Assembly: GCF_014773385.1 (NCBI RefSeq)
Contig: NZ_JACXAI010000003.1
Coordinates: forward strand, 186,001-250,000
Direction of reading: 5' to 3'
DNA: 64,000 bases
From: Metabacillus arenae
GTDB lineage: Bacteria; Bacillota; Bacilli; Bacillales; Bacillaceae
The translations under genes and the position numbers were made by a program. The notes beneath the pieces were generated by a model. The model did not search any database. It saw only the letters and a program-made list of their open reading frames with translations, and was not told the origin of the DNA. Positions 46,997-55,693 of this stretch are shown in pieces; position 1 is the stretch's first letter; every line of letters begins with the position of its first letter.

Positions 46997-47425
46997 ATGG
47001 TTATTTTCGGTGTTGCATTGCTTTCGATTTGTATGCTGACTGGTATCTTTTTAGGTGAAATGATGGGACTATCACTTGGTATTGAAGCAAATGTTGGCGG
47101 TGTAGGAATCGCGATGTTAATGCTTGTCCTTATCGTTGATTACCTAAAGAAACGTGACAAGCTAAGCAAAGCTGCTCAAGATGGTGTAGGTTTTTGGAGT
47201 GCAATGTATATTCCAATCGTCATTGCTATGTCAGCTAACCAAAATGTTGCAGGTGCGCTTGATGGCGGTCCTCTCGCAATCATTACCGGTATTGCTGTAG
47301 TATTAATTAGTTGGATGTTTGTACCTATTCTAAGCAAAAGCAAATCCCAAACATCAAGTGAAAACATCACTGTAGATAACGATATCATTGGAGGGAAAAC
47401 TACAAATGTTCGAAACATTAAGTAA
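46997..47425 (+). CDS. madL: Malonate transporter subunit MadL
   Basis: 142 residues with four membrane helices (VIFGVALLSICMLTGIFLGEMMG; VGGVGIAMLMLVLIVDYL; further pair around YIPIVIAMSANQNVAGAL). MadL and MadM form the sodium-dependent malonate carrier of malonate decarboxylase clusters. GTGAGGTG lies before the ATG. It overlaps madM by 20 bases. Confidence 0.9.
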   Translation: MVIFGVALLSICMLTGIFLGEMMGLSLGIEANVGGVGIAMLMLVLIVDYLKKRDKLSKAAQDGVGFWSAMYIPIVIAMSANQNVAGALDGGPLAIITGIAVVLISWMFVPILSKSKSQTSSENITVDNDIIGGKTTNVRNIK

Positions 47426-48170
47426 TGTATTTATTGAAAACCAGCTTATCGTTTCTTTTGCAATTGTAGGGATCACAATGTACATCGCATATGTTATCTC
47501 CAATAAATTAACGAAAGGGAGAATTCACGGGTCGGCTATAGCTATTATTATTGGTTTGCTTCTAGCCTATATTGGCGGTGTTACAACAGGTGGTGAGAAA
47601 GGATTATCCGATATTAGCATCTTTGCTGGAATCGGTTTAATGGGCGGTGGAATGCTTCGTGATTTTGCAATTGTAGCTACTGCGTTCGGTGCAAATTTTG
47701 ATGAAATAAAAAAAGCTGGGCTCAATGGGATTGCTTCACTATTTATTGGTGTAATCCTTTCTTTTATCGTAGGTGTGGCGATCGCCTTCGCCTTTGGGTA
47801 TTCAGATGCTGTAAGCCTCACAACGATCGGTGCAGGTACCGCAACATATATTGTAGGACCAGTCACCGGTGCTGCAATTGGAGCAAGTTCTGAAGTAATA
47901 ACAATCAGCATTGCTGCAGGTCTTGTAAAATCAATCTTAACTATGATCGGAACACCATTTATTGCGAAATACATAGGGCTAAATAATCCCCGTACAGCAA
48001 TGGTTTACGGAGGATTAATGGGAACAACCAGCGGTGTAGCTGGTGGATTAGCTGCAACAGATCCAAAACTAGTCCCCTATGGTGCTGTGACAGCAACATT
48101 TTATACAGGTCTCGGCTGTTTGATGGCGCCATCGATTCTCTTTTTAATAACTAGAGCCCTTTTTGGATAA
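47406..48170 (+). CDS. madM: Malonate transporter subunit MadM
   Basis: 254 residues from ATG 47406 with TTGGAGGG upstream; the first in-frame start (TTG at 47388) is part of that site. A membrane protein with Gly-rich helices (GIGLMGGGMLRDFAIVATAFGANFDE; IGAGTATYIVGPVTGAAIGASSE; GGLMGTTSGVAGGLAATDP). Works with MadL. Last gene of the rightward malonate unit, ending before a stem-loop at 48206. Confidence 0.92.
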   Translation: MFETLSNVFIENQLIVSFAIVGITMYIAYVISNKLTKGRIHGSAIAIIIGLLLAYIGGVTTGGEKGLSDISIFAGIGLMGGGMLRDFAIVATAFGANFDEIKKAGLNGIASLFIGVILSFIVGVAIAFAFGYSDAVSLTTIGAGTATYIVGPVTGAAIGASSEVITISIAAGLVKSILTMIGTPFIAKYIGLNNPRTAMVYGGLMGTTSGVAGGLAATDPKLVPYGAVTATFYTGLGCLMAPSILFLITRALFG

Positions 48171-48205
48171 AACAAAGTAAGAATCATATATTAATAGTAG
48201 TGAAA

Positions 48206-48257
48206 AGAGGCTGACCCAAAAGTCTAGATAATTAGATTTTTGGGTTTAGTCCCTTTT
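48206..48257. terminator. Stem-loop: madLM terminator and possible IS1182 left end
   Basis: ACCCAAAAGTCTA / TAGATTTTTGGGT follows madM by about 40 bases, with CCCTTTTGTTTT after it. Its outer edge AGAGGCTGACCCAAAAGTC resembles the inverted edge at 39540-39559, and an IS1182 transposase N-terminus starts 45 bases later, so it may also be the transposon terminus. Confidence 0.65.
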
Positions 48258-48300
48258 GTTTTAAGCATAAAAAAACAAAAAAATCGTTCCTCTTTGTATA

Positions 48301-48660
48301 ATGAAGTTGCCACACAAAATTATCAAAGATTTTATGAAATATGATCAAATCTCTTTCGTTAATTATAACATGAATCAGTTAGTTCTTCCATTAGACCTTG
48401 AAATTCTTATTCCGCAAAATCACCTATCAACTATTGTTCATGAAGCCGTCGAAAAGCTAAACGACTCTTTGTTGGTTGAACCCTACAAAGGTGGTGGCCG
48501 TCCAAGACCGTGAAAATCATGGGAAAAAACCGTTCCCACCGGATAAGTTTGAGAAAGAAGAATCGAAGGAAATCAAAGAAAGCACAACCGATCCAGAGAG
48601 TGGTTACTACGTTAAAGACGAACGTACAAAACAGTTTTCCTATTCTTTCATTGCCGCCGC
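48301..48660 (+). mobile_element. IS1182-type transposase, 5' and middle pieces only (right remnant)
   Basis: From 48301: KDFMKYDQISFVNYNMNQLVLPLDLEILIPQNHLS and EAVEKLNDSLLVEPYKGGGRP, the N-terminus of IS1182 transposases. A deletion and frame change then give KFEKEESKEIKESTTDPESGYYVKDERTKQFSYSF, a middle segment. The C-terminal half is missing; the complementary half is at 38985. Both are on the plus strand. Confidence 0.82.
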
Positions 48661-48685
48661 AGACGTATTGCCATTGCGGAATCTA

Positions 48686-48763
48686 CCAAAAAATGTTGAG
48701 CCATTATTCCCATTTGGATATGGATTAAGCTATACGACATTCGAATTTTTGCCGAAAAGGTAG
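48686..48763 (+). pseudogene. GH3 beta-glucosidase fragment fused to the IS remnant
   Basis: In frame with the last transposase piece the sequence reads NVEPLFPFGYGLSYTTFEF and stops six codons later. P-x-F-P-F-G-Y-G-L-S-Y-T is the hallmark of the GH3 beta-glucosidase C-terminal domain. Only about 25 codons remain, so a GH3 gene once stood here and was cut by the insertion or a later deletion. Confidence 0.7.
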
Positions 48764-48919
48764 GCTTTCCTATACATTTTCAATGCTACATATCATATTA
48801 TTCCCAATTTCACAGTTTCTTCTGTGTTACCAAGGGGTGGCTCTTTTGGGAATTGAACCTCTTATAGCCTTACAAGAATTTGGCATTTTCCCTTGATGTT
48901 GTATAGAGCCAGAATAACT

Positions 48920-50221
48920 TTATTTAAATTCCGGTAGCCATTCTCCGTGAGCTTCTATTAGATCATTGCAAAGTGAAACAATATCATCAAGAGATAATTC
49001 AGCTGCAGTGTGTGGGTCAAGCATAGCAGCTTGATAAATATATTCCTTTTTACGAGTAATTGCTGCTTCAATTGTAAGTAATTGAGTATTAATATTCGTA
49101 CGATTTAATGCAGCGAGTTGTTCTGGAAGGTCACCAACATAAGTAGGACTTACACCACTCCGATCAGCAATACAAGGTACCTCTACACATGCTTTTTCCG
49201 GTAAATTGCTTATAAGCCTTCCAGTGTTTAAGACATTTCCACCAAACTTGAATGGATTATTTGTTTCAATTGCCTCAATTATTCGTGAACCATATTCATT
49301 TGATCTTGTATGGCTTAATTCTTTATTATTCACTAAGTCCTTTCTCATTGTTTCCCATCTATTTATTTGATCTTCACAACGACGTGGATATTCATCTAAT
49401 GGAATATTAAGTTTTTCAATAAGTTCTGGGTACCTGGATTTTATAAAATATGGATGATATTCAGCATTATGTTCAGATGATTCTGTCACATAATATCCGA
49501 ATTTATCCATCAGCTCAAAACGTACCATATCATCGTGCTTTGTTTTTTGCTTTTCTTTTGCACGTCGTTTTATTTCTGGATAGAGATCCTCTCCATTACG
49601 CTTTATTTCTAATAACCAAGCCATGTGGTTTATTCCGGCAATTTTTTCTTCAATCCCATTTAGATCCATATCTAGTCCATTAAATAAGTGTTTTGTACAA
49701 GCCTGTACACTATGACACAACCCAACTGTATTGATAGCAGTAAAGCGATTCATTACGCCGGTTAATACTGCCATTGGATTTGTATAATTTAGAAATAAAG
49801 CATTCGGACATACTTCTTCCATATCTTTTGCAAAATCCAACATAACTGGAATTGTTCGTAGATTTCTAAAAATGCCTCCAATTCCTACAGTATCTGCTAT
49901 AGTTTGCCTTAGACCATATTTTTTTGGTATTTCAAAATCAATGACTGTACTTGGTTTGTAACCGCCAACTTGAATTGCATTAATCACGTATTTGGCATTT
50001 TGAAGTGCATCCTTACGATCTAAATATGCATGAATCGAAATATTTTTCTGTAGGGATTCCTTAAGGTTATTCAACATTTTTTCTGAATCCCTTAACCGCT
50101 GTTCGTCTATATCATATAATGCGAATTCAAAACCTTCTAACTCAGGAACAAACATACAATCTCCAAGAATGTTTTTTGCAAATACTGTACTACCTGCACC
50201 TAAAAATGTAATTTTTGACAT
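48920..50221 (-). CDS. melA: GH4 alpha-galactosidase
   Basis: 433 residues, the same size as B. subtilis MelA. NAD site KITFLGAGSTVF, NYTNPMAVLT, the metal-binding Cys/His in VGLCHSVQ and GINHMAWLL, and the Tyr-containing HNAEYHPYF are all GH4 MelA features. It needs NAD and Mn and hydrolyses melibiose or raffinose-type galactosides in the cytoplasm. GGAGGG upstream. Divergent from an AraC regulator; no transporter adjoins. Confidence 0.9.
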   Translation of the reverse strand: MSKITFLGAGSTVFAKNILGDCMFVPELEGFEFALYDIDEQRLRDSEKMLNNLKESLQKNISIHAYLDRKDALQNAKYVINAIQVGGYKPSTVIDFEIPKKYGLRQTIADTVGIGGIFRNLRTIPVMLDFAKDMEEVCPNALFLNYTNPMAVLTGVMNRFTAINTVGLCHSVQACTKHLFNGLDMDLNGIEEKIAGINHMAWLLEIKRNGEDLYPEIKRRAKEKQKTKHDDMVRFELMDKFGYYVTESSEHNAEYHPYFIKSRYPELIEKLNIPLDEYPRRCEDQINRWETMRKDLVNNKELSHTRSNEYGSRIIEAIETNNPFKFGGNVLNTGRLISNLPEKACVEVPCIADRSGVSPTYVGDLPEQLAALNRTNINTQLLTIEAAITRKKEYIYQAAMLDPHTAAELSLDDIVSLCNDLIEAHGEWLPEFK

Positions 50222-50365
50222 TCATTTTCCCTCCAATAGAAAAAAATTGTTCAACCTTATACGTAACTATTAATAATGAAGCTTCAAACTAATTACGTTA
50301 TAATAATAGTATGATGGAATACAAGCTATCACAACGGTAATAAAGTGTGAATGGAGGGTAAAATA

Positions 50366-51259
50366 TTGCTTATAAAATCAAATAAAGACCGAAATGACTC
50401 CTACGGCTTTTGTTTCCAAGATATCCAACAAAATGATATAGCTGCAATTCATGTAATAGGTTGTGAGGAACGGACTTCACGCGAATACTATTGGGATGGC
50501 AGAAAACGAGGGGATATGGAAACTTATATCTTTCAATACACTCTTTCAGGCAGAGGAGTATTTGAAATGAATAACGTGGAATATGAAGTATCGCCGGGAA
50601 AAGCTTTTATAGCAGGTGTTCCTGGCGACAATCGATATTATCTCCCAGAAGAAAGTGAAAAGTGGCAATTCATCTATATCACCTTACGTGGCCAAGAGGC
50701 AAAAAAATGTTGGAATTTTATTAATCAAACATATGGCCATGTTCTTGAATTTCCTTCAGATTCTTCACTTATTCAGTACTTATTATCGGTCTTTCAGGAT
50801 ACAACTGAGGGGAAAATAAATGACCCTTACATTAACTCGTTAAAGGCATACGAATTTGTTACGGAATGCTACCGGTATTTTCATAACCGCTCGAAGCAAA
50901 ATAGAGAGATACCGGAAAATATTAATAGGGCATTAGTATACATGCAAACACAGTATCATAAACCTCTAACATTAGAGGATCTCGCAACAGAAGCAAACTT
51001 ATCAAAATACTATTTTATTAAAAAATTCAAAGAATCTATGCATACCTCACCATTACAATATCTAACAAAATATAGAATTGAAAAAGCTTTCCACTTCTTA
51101 CAGCATACAGATAATACCATTAAGGATATTTCAGAACAAGTTGGATTTGCTGATGCTAATTATTTTTATAAAGTATTCCGTAAAATAGTTGGTACTTCAC
51201 CTGGTCAATTCAGACAAAAGAACTCTCCTGTACCATTTAATCATTTAATTATAGATTAG
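50366..51259 (+). CDS. AraC-family regulator, probably of melA
   Basis: 297 residues from TTG 50366, with GGAGGG seven bases upstream; the ATG at 50351 overlaps that site. N-terminal cupin-like sensor (YTLSGRGVFEMNNVEYEVSPGKAFIAGVP) and C-terminal AraC domain (LTLEDLATEANLSKYYFIKKFKESM; VGFADANYFYKVFRKIVGTSPGQFR). Divergent from melA with a 144-base shared promoter region, the usual layout for a local activator. Confidence 0.87.
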   Translation: MLIKSNKDRNDSYGFCFQDIQQNDIAAIHVIGCEERTSREYYWDGRKRGDMETYIFQYTLSGRGVFEMNNVEYEVSPGKAFIAGVPGDNRYYLPEESEKWQFIYITLRGQEAKKCWNFINQTYGHVLEFPSDSSLIQYLLSVFQDTTEGKINDPYINSLKAYEFVTECYRYFHNRSKQNREIPENINRALVYMQTQYHKPLTLEDLATEANLSKYYFIKKFKESMHTSPLQYLTKYRIEKAFHFLQHTDNTIKDISEQVGFADANYFYKVFRKIVGTSPGQFRQKNSPVPFNHLIID

Positions 51260-51591
51260 AGTAGATTTACTATTGATAGGAGAATCGATTATCATTCTTT
51301 AAAATCTTGTATGATGAACACAGTAATTGGCACTGAGGAAATGAGTGATGTGTAGTTAAAAAAGATGATCACTCAATTCTATTTATTGAATATCGACGAT
51401 GCTGCCTCTCCCCCTTTTAATTAGCATTCTCGAATAAAAGAGCAAGATTTCAAAAGTTATCTAACCCAAATTGTGATAAAAATAAATGTGAAGTATGGAT
51501 AGAGTGAAGTCTAGAGTGAATTATTGAAGGTCCCAGCCAATTGGAATTCTAGCTCTTTCTGTCTTTCTGTTCGTATACTAGGAGGATTATA
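51260..51591. other. Intergenic region without recognised features
   Basis: AT-rich spacer between the AraC gene and the glycosylase gene. No gene, repeat or clear terminator found; TAGGAGG before 51592 is the next ribosome binding site. Confidence 0.4.
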
Positions 51592-52698
51592 ATGAACGAT
51601 AATGTTAAGTCCAAAGAATGGGATGCTCCATATTTTATAGGTGTAAAAACAATGAAAATTTATTGTTTCCCTTGGTGTAGAAGAAAACCAAAGCCTGAAA
51701 ACACTATTAAACTAATGTCTAGGGCTGAAGCCGAAAAAGCTGGGTTCTGCACCTGTAAAAATTGTTATTCAGGTATCCTGCATGGAGCATGGGAAGATCA
51801 TCAACAAAAAATAAATGTGATTGTTCCAAAAGAGTTTAGCTTTGTTGAAAACTTAAAGTATCTGTCAAGGTCTCCTAATGAATGTATGTTTGAAATTAAG
51901 GATAACAAGATCTATCGGGCCATTCCTATAGAAGATGAAATTCCTTTAATTGAGGTAAGTTGTGAAAATGAAAATGTACTTACAATACGGTTTTTAGGAA
52001 ACACTACACCTTCACGTAAATGGGTTCGAGCTGAAGTAGCCCGGTATGTTAGAGAATGGTTTGATTTGGATACTGATTTAGTTCCTTTTTATGAATTAGC
52101 AAAAAATGATAGTCTGCTGAAAAAACCTGTAAGTGAATTTTATGGGTTGCGCAATGTCGGAATACCTGATCTATTCGAGGCATTGTGTTGGGGAATTATT
52201 GGACAACAAATAAACCTTACCTATGCTTACACATTGAAAAGGCGTTTTGTAGAATCCTTTGGCCGGCACATAAAATGGAATGGACAAACCTATTGGATAT
52301 TTCCATCCCCTAATGAAATAGCTGCATTGACCGTAAACGATCTGGCTGATTTAAAAATGACTGTTAAAAAGAGTGAATATTTGATTGGAGTCGCAAAGCT
52401 TTTATCCGAAGGAATCCTCTCCAAAAATTTATTGCTGGAAGCTGGAGATTATAAAACAGCTGAAAAACGTCTGGTAAGTATACGTGGAATTGGACCGTGG
52501 ACTGCAAACTATGTCTTGATGCGCTGCCTTAGATTTCCATCAGCATTTCCAATTGATGATGTTGGTCTCCATAACTCAATAAAGCTCGTTTTAGGGACAG
52601 AGAACAAACCTACTAAAGAAGAAATCAAAAAACTCTCTTTAACTTGGACAAATTGGGAGTCATACGCAACGTTTTATTTATGGAGGGTGCTATATTAG
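51592..52698 (+). CDS. DNA-3-methyladenine glycosylase II (AlkA) with N-terminal Ada-like zinc module
   Basis: 368 residues. The first ~70 look like the Ada zinc-binding module (MKIYCFPWCRRKPKPENT, AEAEKAGFCTCKNC: C-x3-C and C-x2-C). The rest is AlkA: an N-terminal beta domain, then helix-hairpin-helix VSIRGIGPWTANYVLMRC and the catalytic Asp in FPIDDVGL. It excises alkylated bases. The Ada part lacks the AraC HTH and methyltransferase, so it is a damage-sensing or DNA-contacting remnant within a fusion. Confidence 0.85.
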   Translation: MNDNVKSKEWDAPYFIGVKTMKIYCFPWCRRKPKPENTIKLMSRAEAEKAGFCTCKNCYSGILHGAWEDHQQKINVIVPKEFSFVENLKYLSRSPNECMFEIKDNKIYRAIPIEDEIPLIEVSCENENVLTIRFLGNTTPSRKWVRAEVARYVREWFDLDTDLVPFYELAKNDSLLKKPVSEFYGLRNVGIPDLFEALCWGIIGQQINLTYAYTLKRRFVESFGRHIKWNGQTYWIFPSPNEIAALTVNDLADLKMTVKKSEYLIGVAKLLSEGILSKNLLLEAGDYKTAEKRLVSIRGIGPWTANYVLMRCLRFPSAFPIDDVGLHNSIKLVLGTENKPTKEEIKKLSLTWTNWESYATFYLWRVLY

Positions 52699-52705
52699 TA
52701 GTTTC

Positions 52706-52837
52706 GAACGAAAAACTCAGGGGCGCTAGTCATTCGGCGACAAACATTCGGGCGAACCGGCAGAAAGGTTGTACTATACCCTTTTTGACGGATTGGCTTA
52801 TGACCTAAGGGCTGATGGCGCCTGGAACTAGACAATG
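52706..52837 (-). repeat. Dispersed Bacillus-type intergenic repeat, copy B
   Basis: Reverse complement aligns with 2341-2460, sharing 19 consecutive bases at its core (52787-52805) and the CCGGTTCG / CCGGCTCG and TTGTCGCCGAA / TTGTCTCCGAA blocks. It lies after alkA and before lsrF. Confidence 0.75.
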
Positions 52838-52895
52838 ATAAATTACTTTAACGCATTAACACTTTAATTTACTTATACTTTCGGAAACCACAAAT

Positions 52896-52931
52896 GAAAA
52901 ACCCATGAAAAATTAAACTCATGAGTTTTTT
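52896..52931 (-). terminator. Terminator of the lsrRK-cupin-lsrF operon
   Basis: On the minus strand AAAAACTCATGA / TCATGGGTTTTT, 15 bases past the lsrF stop. Confidence 0.8.
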
Positions 52932-52945
52932 TGTTTAAACGATTA

Positions 52946-53737
52946 TTATGCTTTCCTATTTGACTCAGATTCATATAATTCAACCGCTTCGTTTACACTG
53001 TATCCTTTATGGACGATCGAATGGATCGCCTTCATCATGGCAAGCGGCTGTTCGGATTGCCAGATGTTTCTTCCCATATCCACTCCTGCTGCTCCTTGAT
53101 TTAGTGCATTGTACGTAATGTCAAGCGCTTCTTTTATTGTATCGAATTTAGGACCACCTGCGATCACGATTGGTACTGGACACTTGCTTGTAACCTGTTC
53201 AAAATCATCGCAATAATACGTTTTTACAATATCGGCCCCCATTTCAGCTGCTACGCGTGACGCTAATGCTAGAAAGCGGGCATCCCTTTTTTCAAGCTCT
53301 TTTCCTACTGCGGTAATTCCGAGGACAGGTATCCCATAATCATGTGCTTCTGTAACAGCATTAGCTAAATTGGTAACGGTTTGTGTTTCATATTCAGAGC
53401 CTACAAAAATTGATACACCAACTCCAACTACGTTATGCCGAATCGCTTCCTTAACAGGAGTGACAATTGTTTCATTGGCTAAGTCTTTACCAACTACAGT
53501 AGGGCCTCCTGAAACGCGAAGCACCATCGGTTTTTCGGTATCTTCAGGAATACATGCGGCAAGTGTTCCTCTTGTTAAGTATAAGGAGTCAGTATAAGGC
53601 AAAAGGTTTTTTACAGTTTCACCCGGTTTTTCCAGACCTGATATAGGTCCCAAGAAATAGCCATGGTCAATCGCGAGCATAACAGCTCTGCCATTTGGCA
53701 AAATTTTCTTTATGCGGTTTTGAAATCCCCAGCTCAT
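52946..53737 (-). CDS. lsrF: 3-hydroxy-5-phosphonooxypentane-2,4-dione thiolase
   Basis: 263 residues of the FbaB/DeoC-type class I aldolase fold. MLAIDHGYFLGP near the start, the Schiff-base Lys in ADIVKTYYC and the phosphate loop GAAGVDMGRNIW are present. LsrF moves the acetyl group of the phosphorylated AI-2 breakdown product to CoA, giving DHAP and acetyl-CoA. Three bases after the cupin gene; AAGGAG before the ATG. Here it belongs to the regulator-kinase arm rather than following lsrB as in E. coli. Confidence 0.9.
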   Translation of the reverse strand: MSWGFQNRIKKILPNGRAVMLAIDHGYFLGPISGLEKPGETVKNLLPYTDSLYLTRGTLAACIPEDTEKPMVLRVSGGPTVVGKDLANETIVTPVKEAIRHNVVGVGVSIFVGSEYETQTVTNLANAVTEAHDYGIPVLGITAVGKELEKRDARFLALASRVAAEMGADIVKTYYCDDFEQVTSKCPVPIVIAGGPKFDTIKEALDITYNALNQGAAGVDMGRNIWQSEQPLAMMKAIHSIVHKGYSVNEAVELYESESNRKA

Positions 53738-53739
53738 TG

Positions 53740-54105
53740 CTATTCCACTCCTTTTATAATAGGTTTATCAATTACAACGGAATCCTTTTCTGATATATGC
53801 GGCGATTTTATAAAGATGGCTTTAAAGTATTCGTTAGATGTATTGATAAGATAATGAGAATCTTTTGGACGACATTGAATCATATCACCAGGCCTCGCAG
53901 GCACTCGTTTTTCATTAATATAGAAGTCAATTTCCCCTTCAAGAATATAAAAGATTTCTTCACAAACTGTATGATAATGGTTAGGAAAATCCTGACCAGG
54001 CTTTAAAACGACAACACCAACATCGACGTTAGGGCCCTTTGATAAGTACTTTGGCCCATTGTCACCAAATCTGTATTTAAAATCCTGTTCATTTACTTTC
54101 TTCAC
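53740..54105 (-). CDS. Single-domain cupin between lsrK and lsrF
   Basis: 121 residues from GTG 54105, with GGAGGTGA (inside the end of lsrK) upstream. Cupin motif 1 is PNHYHTVCEEIFYILEGE (two His and a Glu for metal) and motif 2 PGDMIQCRPKDSHYLIN (third His). This is a complete metal site. It takes the place where LsrG, the isomerase before LsrF, might be expected; no LsrG-type protein occurs in the locus. A role as isomerase for phospho-AI-2 breakdown is inferred from position only. Confidence 0.85.
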   Translation of the reverse strand: MKKVNEQDFKYRFGDNGPKYLSKGPNVDVGVVVLKPGQDFPNHYHTVCEEIFYILEGEIDFYINEKRVPARPGDMIQCRPKDSHYLINTSNEYFKAIFIKSPHISEKDSVVIDKPIIKGVE

Positions 54106-54109
54106 TCGT

Positions 54110-55693
54110 TCACCTCCTTTCAATTGAGAAAAAACCTGGTGCTTTCCACATATGGGTAGTCAGACCGCTGTCTGCCAGTTTCAGCTGTTCATTATAAATT
54201 TTTCTCCAATTATCATAGATTGCTAGATATTGTTTGTGATGGTCCATATTTGGCTGGTGATTACGCTCCCATTTTATCGTAAGATTGACCGCTTCCTGAA
54301 TGCTGGAGTAGAGCCCCGCTCCTATCCCCGCGTATAAAGCAGTTCCCAAAGCGGCAGCCTCCTTTATTACAGGAACTTTTACAGGTACTCCTAAACAATC
54401 AGCTAATGTCTGGCTCCACAGTTTTCCTTTTGAGGCACCACCAGCAAAGATCACCTCTTTGGGATAAAACCCTGTTTCTTCTTGAATAAGTTTTAGATTA
54501 CCAAGTGTAATAAGCGCGGCGTTTTCCTGCAAAGATTTGAACATTTCTTTTTTCCCTGTTTTTTGAGGATCTAAAGTGAGGTTAATAAAAGATGGTGCAG
54601 CATGCCGCCAGGACATGTAATTCATAATATCGGAAAAAATCGGCATGATTCCATTAGCTCCTACAGGGACATTCCTCGCTTTTTCTTCTAAAATTTCATA
54701 AGGATCCTTTCCTGTTCGTTGTGATTCGTTTTTTTCTTCATCACAAAAGGCATCCCGAAACCATCTCATTACAAGCCCTGGAAAAAATGCAATCGTCTCT
54801 AATTGCCAAAGATCAGGGACCACATGGCAATTAACTCGGATTCGTCCATGCTTATCGGTCAAAGGCTGCTTAATGTTGACTTCCTGCTGCCAAAAAGAAC
54901 CGCCTGAAACAACGGTTTGCTTATCCTCAACCGCTCCGACCCCAATTGAAGCCATTTGTGCATCGCCCCCTCCGGAAATAACGGGAGTTCCTTTTAAAAG
55001 ACCGGTTATAACAGCGGTTTCATTAGTGACATGCCCTAAGACTGTTCCTGCTTCGTTTACCTTAGGCAATATGCTGCTTTTAATATTGCAAATTTCAGCA
55101 ATGGAATTGTTCCATTTCCGTGAGGCCAAATCAAAAATGCCAGTTGTACATCCATTAGACGGGTCAACTTGCAGCCTTCCGCATAATTTATATAATATCC
55201 AGTCATTGATCATTGTCATTGCATCAGCCTTTTCATAAATATGTGGCTGATGATTCTTTAGCCATAAAAGCCTGGGAAGGGCACTGAGGGCGAAGGTTTG
55301 ACCTGATATATCGTAAATTTTTTGTTCTAGCTCAGGATCGAGCTGTTTTAAGAATGAAACTTCCTCTGAAGCACGTGCATCCACATTTGCGCATGCCCAA
55401 ATCTCATTTCCGTCTTTGTTGTATAGAACAATTCCTTCTCTCATGCTCGTGGCACTGATGGCTTTAATATCACACCGATTGATATCTGTTTTTTTAATAA
55501 CCTCTTTGGCACACCGAACAACCAATTGCCAGTTCTTTTCCCAATCAAAATTCATGGAGCCTGGATAGCTCTCCTCAGAAAGATGGTGCCATTCAATTTG
55601 GGAAACCCCCGCCTGTCTTCCATGCCGGTCAAAAAGTACAGCACGAATGCTGCCTGTGCCGGCGTCAAATACTAGAATGTATTCCATTCTCAT
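54110..55693 (-). CDS. lsrK: Autoinducer-2 kinase
   Basis: About 527 residues of the FGGY sugar kinase family: phosphate-1 motif DAGTGSIRAVLFD at the start, SATSMREGIVLY, GGGDAQMASIGVGAV and the C-terminal adenosine motif FAGGASKGKLWSQTLAD. It phosphorylates imported AI-2, trapping it and creating the LsrR inducer. GGAGG before three near ATGs makes 55693 or 55687 likely. It overlaps lsrR by about 29 bases. Confidence 0.92.
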   Translation of the reverse strand: MRMEYILVFDAGTGSIRAVLFDRHGRQAGVSQIEWHHLSEESYPGSMNFDWEKNWQLVVRCAKEVIKKTDINRCDIKAISATSMREGIVLYNKDGNEIWACANVDARASEEVSFLKQLDPELEQKIYDISGQTFALSALPRLLWLKNHQPHIYEKADAMTMINDWILYKLCGRLQVDPSNGCTTGIFDLASRKWNNSIAEICNIKSSILPKVNEAGTVLGHVTNETAVITGLLKGTPVISGGGDAQMASIGVGAVEDKQTVVSGGSFWQQEVNIKQPLTDKHGRIRVNCHVVPDLWQLETIAFFPGLVMRWFRDAFCDEEKNESQRTGKDPYEILEEKARNVPVGANGIMPIFSDIMNYMSWRHAAPSFINLTLDPQKTGKKEMFKSLQENAALITLGNLKLIQEETGFYPKEVIFAGGASKGKLWSQTLADCLGVPVKVPVIKEAAALGTALYAGIGAGLYSSIQEAVNLTIKWERNHQPNMDHHKQYLAIYDNWRKIYNEQLKLADSGLTTHMWKAPGFFSIERR

